From assembly GCA_964245755.1 (NCBI GenBank), contig CAXTNV010000001.1:1-64000 (forward strand): a stretch of 64,000 bases of DNA. Reading direction: 5' to 3'. The stretch comes from Lichenicoccus sp964245755 (GTDB lineage Bacteria; Pseudomonadota; Alphaproteobacteria; Acetobacterales; Acetobacteraceae). Positions 37,720-46,043 of the stretch are shown here, in pieces. Numbering within the stretch: position 1 is the first letter of the stretch; each line of letters starts with the position of its first letter. The position numbers and the translations under genes were made by a program. Under the pieces are notes generated by a model. The model ran no database searches, had not been told where the DNA came from, and saw nothing but the letters and a program-made list of their open reading frames with translations.

Positions 37720-38510
37720 ATGAAGCCCGACCTGTCCGGGGACAGGTCGCGGAACCGAGGGTCAAGCCGGCCGTCGCCCGGCTCTATGGCCGGCAGCGTG
37801 GCCACCCGCTGCGCCCGCGCCAGCAGCGGCTGCTGGACCTCACCCTGCCGCGGCTGCGCTTCGAGGCGCGACATGCCGCGGCACCCGCAGAGGCTTTCGG
37901 CCGGCCGCCGTCGCAACTCTGGCTCGAGGTCGGCTTCGGCGGCGGCGAGCACAGCCTGGCGCAACATGCGGTGCACCCCGACATCGGCCTGATCGCCTGC
38001 GAGGTGTTCGAGAACGGGCTCTGCTCGCTGCTGACACGGCTGGTGCCCGACGGCGCCGAGGCGACCGCCGCAGTGCCCGACATGCTGCGCCTGTGGGACG
38101 ACGATGCACGCATCCTGCTGCAGGCGCTGCCGGAGGCCAGCCTGGACAGGATGTTCCTGTTGTTCCCCGACCCCTGGCCGAAGAGCCGCCACGCCAAGCG
38201 GCGCTTCGTGCACCCGCTGACTGTGCCGCTGGTCGCCAGCCGCCTGCGACCGGGCGCGGTGTGGCGGATCGCCAGCGACGACCCGACCTACCAAGACTGG
38301 GTCACCCAGGTGATGGCGACGCAGACCCAGTTCACGTCGGATCAGCCGGCGCGCCGCCGGCCGCAGGATTGGCCGCCGACCCGCTACGAGGCCAAGGCGC
38401 TCGCCGCCGGCCGCTCGCCGCTGTACTGGAGCTTCACACGCCGTCCAGGCTCTGCTCGATCATCTCCCGGACCTGAGGAAACACTCTCGCCTCGTCCACC
38501 TGGAAGTTGA
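37716..38510 (+). CDS. trmB: tRNA (guanine-N7)-methyltransferase
   Basis: This 264-residue Rossmann-fold methyltransferase that makes m7G46 in tRNA. Evidence: LWLEVGFGGGEHSLAQHA (SAM-binding motif I, residues about 67-85), GLIACEVFENGL, the family hallmark FLLFPDPWPKSRHAKRRF, RPGAVWRIASDDPTY, and TRYEAKALAAGRSPLYWSF near the end. The start is probably the TTG at 37716, which overlaps the metK stop (TTGA), so translation is coupled. The last 25 residues after YWSFTRRP are not family-like. They run 77 bases into the convergent gene on the other strand. Confidence 0.93.
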   Translation: MNEARPVRGQVAEPRVKPAVARLYGRQRGHPLRPRQQRLLDLTLPRLRFEARHAAAPAEAFGRPPSQLWLEVGFGGGEHSLAQHAVHPDIGLIACEVFENGLCSLLTRLVPDGAEATAAVPDMLRLWDDDARILLQALPEASLDRMFLLFPDPWPKSRHAKRRFVHPLTVPLVASRLRPGAVWRIASDDPTYQDWVTQVMATQTQFTSDQPARRRPQDWPPTRYEAKALAAGRSPLYWSFTRRPGSARSSPGPEETLSPRPPGS

Positions 38511-40437
38511 AGAACGAGGCGTTCCCGGGAGCCACGTCCACCAGCAGCGGCACGTCGGGCCGGTCGGTAACCGCGTCCGGGTCGATGAAGCGCAACCGGC
38601 TCGGCGCCTCCATGTAGCGTGGCGCATCGTAGATGTGCAGGTCACCGCGATGCAGCAGATTGTCGCGGCTGCTGATCACCAGGCCGATCTTGTTGCAGAC
38701 CCAGCGGTATTTCGCCAGGCTTGCGCCCCAGATCGAGACGAAGCAGCTGCAGCGGTCGGCCCAGGCCAGGCTGACGCCGACAGGCTGACCGATGGTGTCG
38801 GCGATGGTGATCGGACGTCCCTCGAAATGGCGGCGCAGATCGGCCGCCAGAACGTGCTCGATGTCGATCGGTCTGCTGCGGGCATATGACTCCGCGTGGC
38901 TTTCAATGAAATGTCCGGTGGAGATGCCACGGGCGTTGTGCCCGTCCAGCACGATGATCGCGCCGGGAAACTGCGTCGAGATGAAATCGACGAGGTTCCT
39001 GAAGAAACCGGTCAGGTCGACCAGGGTGCGGTTCTCCACGCGCAGCCCGAGCAGGATCGCGGGTGCCGCGTGCTGCCCGTCGGCCGGGAAGCAAGGCACG
39101 CGTGCGATGTGGTCCCGCACCTCCCGGTAAGCGTCGCTGGCCCGGACCCGGTCCAGGATCCGATTGCGCAGATTACGGGAGACGTGCTCGCGGGTGACGC
39201 GTACGATCATGATGCCCTGCGCGTAGGCATGTCGGATCATCGCGCGAACATCTGTCAGATCACGCAGCACGCGGTTCTTCAGGGCCGGGAACAGTTCGTC
39301 CAAGGCGCCGTACAGCTCGATGCCGTCCGACGCATTGAGCACGATCCAGTCCGGCAGCGATCTGGCTCCGCCCTCGATCAGATGATCGATGCCGCTCAGC
39401 TCGTTCCAGATCTGGTGGCCGATATGCACGCCCGGACGGCCGCGCAGCACGCTGGCGAAGCGGCCGGCGCCCCGTCGCAGGTAAGGCACCAGCTGCTCCG
39501 CCCAGATGCAGGAGTGGGTCACGAACCAGTTCGGCAGGTGGCGCGCGATCTGGCGTGCCACCGTGCGTGCGGTCTCGTCGCGGCTCACCATCAGGCCGAA
39601 CGACGGGAACCACATCCCGCAGACGCGCGCGTAGTGGTCTGCCACTATGACGAAGAAGACGAGGCCGTGCCGCGAGTCGGCGAAGCGATAGGCGAAGTGG
39701 AAGTCGTCGAAGCACAAGCAGCCCTGCGCGCGCAGTTCCGTGCCGTCGACCGGGCTCGGCCACGCCAGGAAACCGTGCTCGAACACGAGCGGTAGACGAT
39801 CCTGGAAGTCGTCGGCGAGTCCGGCGAGAAGATGGGTCCGGCTGATCACGCGGCGAATATTCTTCTCATCGCGGAACAGCAACGATGACGGCATCAGGTG
39901 CTCGGCGAGAAAGATGGCCGGCGGACGCAGCAACAGGTCCAGGCAGTTCACCGCAATCGCCCGCCTCGTAGTCTCATTGAGGCTGAGGAACGCAAGGCTC
40001 TCCTCGAGCAGGATCGGCTTGCATTGCCGCAGCGTGGTGTGCAGCAGGCGGTCGAGGATCGGCACCGCCTTGTGGCGGAGCAGATCGATCAGTTCGATCG
40101 TCAGCTGCTCGACGCTGTCGCCCATGTGGTGCATGCGCCAGTCCAGGAACCAAGTCGCCGTCCGGCCGTCGTCATGCAGCAGCTCAAGTAGAAACAGCGG
40201 CGCAATACCCATGTAGAGGTGCGATGCCCGCCAGCCAGGCAGGAAGGCCGGCACGACCTTCCCCTGCATCAGCAGCGGGATGGCGTCCCCATCGAGCCGC
40301 AGGTGGAAGCCGCCATCCTGCAGGAACAGCGGGTCATGCAGGACCAGAGCGTCAGCCTGGGCGGACGCTACCCTCGGCCCGCAGCCCAACCCTGGTGCAG
40401 CTCCGGGTACGCCTCGTGACCGCTTGGGCAGGCTCAT
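38434..40437 (-). CDS. Large protein of unknown function, island family member 1 (intact)
   Basis: I do not recognise this 667-residue protein as a named family. It has no signal peptide or clear membrane segment. Residues about 30-150 resemble the start of its two neighbours (for example GWRASHLYMGIAPLFLLELL, ATWFLDW..MGDSVEQLT). Residues 235-455 are unique within the window. Residues 458-667 form a domain shared with the broken paralogue at 40434-41715: LGLRVENRT, FPGA..VLDGHNAR, IESHAE, IADTIGQP, SIWGASLAKYRWVCNK. The IWGASLAK block recalls the HGAGLAN motif of some glycosyltransferases, a weak hint only. The base composition is lower in GC than the flanks. It is convergent with trmB. Confidence 0.75.
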   Translation of the reverse strand: MSLPKRSRGVPGAAPGLGCGPRVASAQADALVLHDPLFLQDGGFHLRLDGDAIPLLMQGKVVPAFLPGWRASHLYMGIAPLFLLELLHDDGRTATWFLDWRMHHMGDSVEQLTIELIDLLRHKAVPILDRLLHTTLRQCKPILLEESLAFLSLNETTRRAIAVNCLDLLLRPPAIFLAEHLMPSSLLFRDEKNIRRVISRTHLLAGLADDFQDRLPLVFEHGFLAWPSPVDGTELRAQGCLCFDDFHFAYRFADSRHGLVFFVIVADHYARVCGMWFPSFGLMVSRDETARTVARQIARHLPNWFVTHSCIWAEQLVPYLRRGAGRFASVLRGRPGVHIGHQIWNELSGIDHLIEGGARSLPDWIVLNASDGIELYGALDELFPALKNRVLRDLTDVRAMIRHAYAQGIMIVRVTREHVSRNLRNRILDRVRASDAYREVRDHIARVPCFPADGQHAAPAILLGLRVENRTLVDLTGFFRNLVDFISTQFPGAIIVLDGHNARGISTGHFIESHAESYARSRPIDIEHVLAADLRRHFEGRPITIADTIGQPVGVSLAWADRCSCFVSIWGASLAKYRWVCNKIGLVISSRDNLLHRGDLHIYDAPRYMEAPSRLRFIDPDAVTDRPDVPLLVDVAPGNASFFNFQVDEARVFPQVREMIEQSLDGV

Positions 40438-41715
40438 GCCTCGTCGATCCCCGACGCCATGACGCGGCTGACGATGCCGAGCATGGCATCGAAGACCGGT
40501 TCCTCCTCGATGCGGAAATTGAAGAAGCGCGGTTGTCCCGGACCGGGGTTCATCAGCACCGGAGCGTCCGGCAGATCATGCACCCAGCCAGGATCGGGCA
40601 TGATCATCTCGGTCGGAGCCTCCATGTTCGCGGCCGTGTGGTAGATGGCGAGATCGGGACGGTGCAGGATGTTGTCCAGGCTGGTGAGCGCGACCCCGGG
40701 CTTGTTCGCCACCCAGCGAAACTTGGCGAGACAGGCCCCCCAGATCGCGAGGAAGCCGTCGCTGATCGTGGCTAGGGCGAGGCTGTCGCTCATCGGCTGT
40801 CCGATCGTGTCGATGATGCGTATGTCGGCGGTGGCCAGTCGCTGGCGCAGCCGAAGCACCAGCCGTCGCTCCACCTGCGCCGGATGCTCCGGGGCGACGG
40901 CCTCGCCGTGGCTCTCGATCATGTCGCCTCCCGCACCGAGGCGCGCGTTGTGTCCATCGAGGATCGCGGTTGCACCCGGGAAATGCTGCGCGATCCGGGT
41001 CAGCAGGCGCACCAGCAGGCCTGCGAGATCCTCGTGGGTCCGATTCTCGACGCGCAGCCCGATCATGATGACCGGCCTGCACCGGTGCTCCGTCCACCGG
41101 GCTCGGCGATTGCATCACGCCTTCCGATGCTCGCGCGACTCGCTGCTGAAAGTCGTCCAGAACCAGATCCCACTCGATCCGCCGGGGATCGATCGGAATC
41201 GGCCGGTCGTCCTGGCACGAGTTGAGCGTCAGCATCCCGGGAGGATCCTGTGCGGCGAGCGTCAGCGGATCGGCGATGAGCTCCTGCTGCACGATCTGCG
41301 CGATCCTGAAGCTGACCGTCGGGCTGAGCTGAAGCAAGGCGCTCGCGGCCGGGAACATGAGCGGCAGCGCATCGAACAGCACCGAGCGGAATAGCGGGCC
41401 GAGGATGTGCAGCACCTGCTTGCGGAAGCGCTGCGCATCCACCAACCCCAGCTGCTGGATGCAGTCGCCAAGAAAACGCCCCTCGGTGTTCAGGATCCTC
41501 ATCCCGAATTCCGTATCCGAGCAGAGCTGCAGGATTGGATAGGAGGCGAGCCCGTTGAACAAGGTCTCCGCCAGCCAGCCGGTCATGAAGCCACTGACGA
41601 TCGGTCCGGCATTCTCACGCAACGCTTGATAGACCCCACGGATTGGTGTCTTCCAGTGTCCGTGGGTGAAGATGGCGGCGTCGCGGATCAGGACGGGTTC
41701 GACTACGCTAGCCAT
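40434..41715 (-). pseudogene. Island family member 2: paralogue broken by internal deletion and frameshift
   Basis: This is a tandem paralogue of the gene at 38434-40437, its stop overlapping that gene's start by 4 bases. From the ATG at 41715 about 220 residues align with residues 31-233 of the intact protein (GWLAETLFNGLASY..., FLGDCIQQL). The frame then changes near 41060-41085, and the downstream frame (40434-41066) carries the complete C-terminal domain (IGLRVENRT, LDGHNAR, DTIGQP, IWGACLAKFRWV). Compared with the intact copy about 225 residues are missing at the junction, and the two halves are out of frame. It could instead be two separate short proteins, an N-terminal one with a junk tail and a C-terminal one from ATG 41066. 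Decay is more likely. Confidence 0.65.
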
Positions 41716-41872
41716 GGCGGATGATGCTCCCTCCTGAAGCCGCGTCTGCCGATCAAGTTCTATACCTGTTCCGAATCGAGTCCAGTCTGGTAAAACGCGG
41801 GCTGTCTTCGATCCGCCCGACTGATCCTCGATGCGGCGATCTATGACTGCGTAAATCCGATCAGCCTCAAAG

Positions 41873-43534
41873 ATGAGACTGATCTCGTCACGCGAGGAGC
41901 GCCGTGATGTCATTGACACGCGCTTCGTGCGCATCGGTTGCGATCGCCGTGGCTTCCGTGTTGGTGTAGGGATCTTCAGCATCCGCCATGCTTTTCAGGA
42001 CGGACACTTGATCGCGACGGAGTTCCGCGTGTTCGCCTACAAGCAACTGATCCCCGATCCAGTGTTCCAGTGCGACCGTTTCTGGTATCTCCGCGTCAGC
42101 GACAGGAACGCGGTGATGCTCAAGCACCTGAGCGGCGCGCCGATTGAATACTTCGCTGGAAGCTGGTTCCCGGTCTTCGTCTATACCGGCCTAGAAACGG
42201 TATACCTGCTCGCCTTGGAGGCGGATGGAATGCGGGCGACTTGGCTGCTCTCGCCGGACGGCAGGCGGCTGGGCGACAAGATCACGGACCTGACGTCGGA
42301 TCAGCAGGAACTGCTTCGCCGGGCGATCTCGTCTCGTGGCCCCGCAACCGTCGACTGGCTGGTCGGCGACGGCATGCAGCTCATCGAGCCGCTCCTGCTC
42401 CGCGACATATTGAGCCTGGCTGCTGGCTCGCCCGGCGTCCCCGCCGCCTCAGCCGCCGCACCGCAAAAGACCATGGCTATGCTGGGCGCACCGAATGGAC
42501 TGCGGCCGTTTCTGCGGTTCCGGCCCGGAGAGCGGAACCTGTTGCTTCAGGAGGGCTGGAACGTCGAGGACGAAGTCTGTCGCGCTACCGGCTCGCTCAG
42601 CACGGCGCATGGCGACGTGATCCCTGCGGCAGCATGCCATCTGCTGACGATATCGCTGCTGCCGACGGCTTCGGACCTGGAACCGATCGAACTCGGGATC
42701 GAGGTCAACAGCCGATCCGTCGGCGAGGTGCGACTCGACCCGGAGTGGCAGCGCGAGGGAGCCGATCTTGCCTTTTGGTTAGCGCCGGAGCTGATCAACG
42801 GCAAGCCGATCGAGATCGCGTTCAGGCACTCGGGGGACTTTCTGTTGGAGTCCCTGAAGATCGAGCAGGGACACGCTCTGGTTGAAGAGCCTCTGACGCC
42901 GGAGGAGCTCATGCTGCATTTCGAGAACATCGGCGACAACTGCGAGTTCGGCTTAGTGCAGCGGCACTTCAAGGCTGATCCGGTCGGCCTGCTTCGTTTC
43001 GCCGGCCTTCGCACTCCACGTCGTCTGATCCGCTTCCTCGAGGAGAGGTTCGGCCGGTTCGGTGACCCGGGCACCCTCGGGGTCCGCGTCATCGGCGGCG
43101 AATACTGGATCACTGACGACATCTATGGCATCTCCTACCACACGTTCCGGTACCAGCGCGAAGTCGCGGCGGAGGAAGTGATACGTGAGAACGAGGTCAA
43201 GACCACCTATCTGAAGCGGAAGTTCGTCGAAGATCTCGGGGATGGCGACAAGATCATGGTCTACAAGCGCGTCGTGACCGACGACGTGCACGAGATCATC
43301 GCGCTGCACGCGGCACTAAACAGTTTCGGTACTGTAAACAAGCTGCTCTGGGTGACGCAGGCGGACGGGCAGCATGTGCCCGGGGATGTTGAGTGGGTGG
43401 GAGACCGGCTGCTCAGGGGCTATGTCGGCACGATCTCGTTGACCAACGCGCATCACTACGACGCCGATGTGTGGCTGCGGCTATGTCGGAACGCACTCGC
43501 GTCGTTCAGCGCGGCTAGTCTGAGAACGCGATGA
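41873..43534 (+). CDS. Island family member 3: unknown protein with C-terminal GDNCEFG domain
   Basis: This 553-residue protein with no assignable function. Residues about 35-175 resemble the N-terminal domain of the two neighbours (HAFQDGHL, WFPVFVYTGLETVYLLALE, ATWLLSPDGRRLGDKITDLT, IEPLLLRDIL). Residues about 210-325 look like a beta-sandwich of the kind attached to glycosyltransferases (LLLQEGWNVEDEVCRATG...). From residue 340 the stretch FENIGDNCEFGLVQRHFKADPVGLLRFAG begins in two blocks a C-terminal domain seen in many alphaproteobacterial proteins. Its Cys, and His residues further on (NAHHYDADVW), might form a papain-like site, but this is speculative. GC is clearly below the window average. 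The start is uncertain. Confidence 0.72.
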   Translation: MRLISSREERRDVIDTRFVRIGCDRRGFRVGVGIFSIRHAFQDGHLIATEFRVFAYKQLIPDPVFQCDRFWYLRVSDRNAVMLKHLSGAPIEYFAGSWFPVFVYTGLETVYLLALEADGMRATWLLSPDGRRLGDKITDLTSDQQELLRRAISSRGPATVDWLVGDGMQLIEPLLLRDILSLAAGSPGVPAASAAAPQKTMAMLGAPNGLRPFLRFRPGERNLLLQEGWNVEDEVCRATGSLSTAHGDVIPAAACHLLTISLLPTASDLEPIELGIEVNSRSVGEVRLDPEWQREGADLAFWLAPELINGKPIEIAFRHSGDFLLESLKIEQGHALVEEPLTPEELMLHFENIGDNCEFGLVQRHFKADPVGLLRFAGLRTPRRLIRFLEERFGRFGDPGTLGVRVIGGEYWITDDIYGISYHTFRYQREVAAEEVIRENEVKTTYLKRKFVEDLGDGDKIMVYKRVVTDDVHEIIALHAALNSFGTVNKLLWVTQADGQHVPGDVEWVGDRLLRGYVGTISLTNAHHYDADVWLRLCRNALASFSAASLRTR

Positions 43535-43620
43535 GATTGGACGCGGCAGTCTCTCCTCTGCACCATGGCCGAGGATCGAGTGGCCGCACGAGATCGATCA
43601 CCTGATGTGGACGACCTCCG

Positions 43621-44281
43621 ATGGATCAGGATAGGATCCGTGCGGAACTGATCCACAAGATCTGGCGCGGCGTTGATCCGCTCGCGACCTTTCCGAAAGA
43701 TCTGTTCGCCGTGGACATGCAGGGCTGGAACTCTGGGCGTCCCTATCTAGGCGACACGTCCGTCCATCGTGGTCGAGATCGGCGTGTGGAAGGGTGGATC
43801 CACCACCACGATGGCCAACCGGCTCAAGGAGCTTCAGCTGGATGCGGTCGTGATCGCCGTCAACACCTGGCTGGGTTCTTGGGAGCATTGGCTGCAGAAC
43901 GATTGGTTCAGCTGGCTCTGCGTGGAGCATGGCCATCCGCAGCTCTACAGTAAGTTCATGGTGAACGTCGTCGCGGCTCAGGTCCACGGCTAAGTCCTTC
44001 CCCTTCCCATCGACTCGGTCAACGCGGCGAACCTGCTGAAGCGTCTGAACGTGCGGTCGAACATCGTCCGTATCGATGGCGGACATGATTACCATGCAGT
44101 CAGCAGCGACTTGCAGCACTGGTGGGAGATCATGCCGGCAGGCGGCGTGCTGATCAATGACGACTACTTCGTCGGTTGGGCTTGGGTGGATGTCAAGCGC
44201 GCGATCGACGATGTTCTTCGGGTTCATCCGCACACTGACTTTCGGCGCGCGTCGGGAAAAAGCCGGGTAACTAAACTGTAG
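43621..44281 (+). pseudogene. Broken class I SAM methyltransferase (cephalosporin hydroxylase/CmcI-like)
   Basis: The start (from 43621, LIHKIWRGVDPLATFPKDLFAVDMQGW) runs in one frame. Near 43755-43768 the family sequence moves to another frame, PSIVVEIGVWKGGSTTTMANRLKEL, which carries the SAM-binding motif I. The frame continues with NTWLGSWEHWLQNDWFSWL and is stopped by TAA at 43991-43993. The same frame then resumes with VLPLPIDSVNAANLLKRL, IVRIDGGHDYHAVSSDLQHWWEIMPAGGVLINDDYF. So there is one frameshift and one in-frame nonsense codon. Intact relatives are about 220-250 residues and methylate sugars or small molecules. The order fits a glycan-modification role before inactivation. A sequencing error is possible because a contig end is only about 70 bases downstream. 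Confidence 0.75.
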
Positions 44282-44292
44282 CCGACGGCGCA

Positions 44293-44347
44293 CTACCACC
44301 GTGCCCAGACCCTGTTGACCTTATCATAGATGAACGTCAGCGGCGTC
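44293..44347. repeat. 55-bp direct repeat, left copy at contig end
   Basis: This 55-base segment, which ends exactly at the N run, is identical to 44448-44502 immediately after the N run. It duplicates the last codons of the beta-helix protein gene. The equality of both contig ends indicates an unmerged overlap rather than a biological repeat. Confidence 0.95.
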
Positions 44348-44447
44348 NNNNNNNNNNNNNNNNNNNNNNNNNNNNNNNNNNNNNNNNNNNNNNNNNNNNN
44401 NNNNNNNNNNNNNNNNNNNNNNNNNNNNNNNNNNNNNNNNNNNNNNN
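44348..44447. other. Assembly gap (100 N)
   Basis: Exactly one hundred Ns, the usual placeholder for a gap of unknown size. Both flanks are the same 55 bases, so the real gap may be zero or negative in length. Confidence 0.97.
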
Positions 44448-44502
44448 CTACCACCGTGCCCAGACCCTGTTGACCTTATCATAGATGAACGTCAGCGGCG
44501 TC
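44448..44502. repeat. 55-bp direct repeat, right copy at contig start
   Basis: Exact copy of 44293-44347. Here it encodes the C-terminal residues and stop codon (minus strand) of the beta-helix protein gene. Confidence 0.95.
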
Positions 44503-46043
44503 GACGGCGACATGCCGGAGGGCGCGCCGACCACCCTGATCCCGGCTTGGTCCGGACGCGGCCTGACGGTCAGGCTGTCAATGCTGCACTCCGACGTGAC
44601 GTGACTAACCTGTCCCTGGAAGGGATCAGCCGGCAGGTTCCACTCGAAGGCAGCGATCCGGCCGACGCAGTGCAGAATGGTCCCGTTCGACTTGGCAGGC
44701 GCGGTGGCGCTCCGGCCATCGGCCGCGGCATCCGTCGTGCCGATGCTGCTGTCGCTCGGCGCCCGGAGCAGCAGGTTGCCCGAGACCGAGTTCAAGGCAG
44801 ACATGCCGTTCACGCTGTTGGCCGTCACGTTGTTGTAGCCGCCGCTCCTGTCGATGATGTCGCCGGCACCGTTCACCATGTTTCCGGTAATGCCGTTGGA
44901 GACGCTGCCGGGACCGTCCAGCAGCACGTAAGGTCCATTGATGGTCACGACGGTATTGTCGTCGATCTTCACCGCCGACGAGTTGGTCAGGTGCACGAAC
45001 TGCTCCCGCCCGTCGAAGGCTCCGCCGTTGCCGCCGTTGACGTTGTTGTGGTGGATGACGCTGGTGCCGGCGCGGTTCAGGTCGATGCAGGTCCACGGCG
45101 TCGAGTCGTGGCTGGTATCGGGCCAGCGCCACAGCAGGCTGTCGCTCAAGCTCACCCCGACGCCGGCGGCCTGGACGTCCTTCCTGATCGCGTTGACGTG
45201 GCTGTTGGTGATCTCGAGAAGTTCGGGAACATACCGAGGGTTGGCGAGCCCGTCGGTCCAGCTGACGCCGTAGTTGCCGGCGATCGCGAAGACGTTCGTG
45301 GCAAGCACACCTTGCACGTAGCCGCTCACCAGGATGCCGATATTGCCGCCCTGGAACTTGCTGTTCGAGATTGTCGTGTCGACCGCGTAGCGGGCCCCTA
45401 CGCCCCTGATCACCAGCCCGTTCGCGTTCTCCGGCGGAAAACCTGCCACTGTGTGGACGTGATCGATGACCGCGTTGTCGGTCGAGGTCAGGACGATGCC
45501 GTCTGCCCATGAGCCGGGATAGCTGTCGCTCGTCGTGTCGACGTCCCTCACCACGATGGCGCCCGAGACGGCGCCCGTCTCGGTGACCGCGAGAGCGGTG
45601 TGCGCCGCGACATTAGAGCCCGTGCGATTGATCGTGAGGCCGGTGACGGATGCTGCCGAAGCCGGGCCCAGGGTAATCGCGACGCCGTCGATGCCAGGCG
45701 CGAAGCTCAGGGTGGTGAGACCGGCTCCGTCTCCCGCCACCGCGATGCTTCTTCCGGCGGAAGTGGACAGTCCCAGGCTCTCTCCCAGATGGCAGGTGCC
45801 GCTCGGGATGTAGATCCTGGCGCGGGTGGCGTTCGAGATGGCGGCGCTGGCGGCCCGCAGGAAGGCGGCGGAGTCGTCCGTCGTTCCGTCGCATCTCGCG
45901 CCGTAGTCGCGCACGTTGACGAGGTCAGGGACACGATCCGCCGACGGCCTCGCGCCGGTTGTGGTCGGCGTCGCGATCGCGGTAACGAACAGGATGGCGT
46001 TCACGCGCAGGCGGCGCTTCCCCGCCACCGCGCGCGCCGACAT
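44448..46043 (-). CDS. Secreted right-handed beta-helix (pectate lyase superfamily) protein
   Basis: This 531-residue exported protein. The ATG at 46043 overlaps the stop of the upstream SDR gene (TGATG) and starts a signal region (KRRLRVNAILFVTAIATPTTTGA). It is followed by the classic entry motif of the pectate-lyase-3 superfamily, VNVRDYGARCDGTTDDSAAFLRA. Then come many short beta-helix turns rich in Asn, Val and Gly (residues about 90-420), for example GILVSGYVQGVLATNVFAI. Such proteins bind or cleave polysaccharides. The catalytic residues cannot be fixed from the sequence. The last 18 codons are the 55-bp repeat at the gap, so the 3' end rests on a contig boundary. Confidence 0.82.
   Translation of the reverse strand: MSARAVAGKRRLRVNAILFVTAIATPTTTGARPSADRVPDLVNVRDYGARCDGTTDDSAAFLRAASAAISNATRARIYIPSGTCHLGESLGLSTSAGRSIAVAGDGAGLTTLSFAPGIDGVAITLGPASAASVTGLTINRTGSNVAAHTALAVTETGAVSGAIVVRDVDTTSDSYPGSWADGIVLTSTDNAVIDHVHTVAGFPPENANGLVIRGVGARYAVDTTISNSKFQGGNIGILVSGYVQGVLATNVFAIAGNYGVSWTDGLANPRYVPELLEITNSHVNAIRKDVQAAGVGVSLSDSLLWRWPDTSHDSTPWTCIDLNRAGTSVIHHNNVNGGNGGAFDGREQFVHLTNSSAVKIDDNTVVTINGPYVLLDGPGSVSNGITGNMVNGAGDIIDRSGGYNNVTANSVNGMSALNSVSGNLLLRAPSDSSIGTTDAAADGRSATAPAKSNGTILHCVGRIAAFEWNLPADPFQGQVSHVTSECSIDSLTVRPRPDQAGIRVVGAPSGMSPSTPLTFIYDKVNRVWARW

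Noticed and set aside
42900..43534. Assigning member 3's C-terminus as a papain-like cysteine peptidase
   Set aside because: A conserved-looking Cys and later His are present, but no full catalytic motif could be verified by eye. Left as unknown function.
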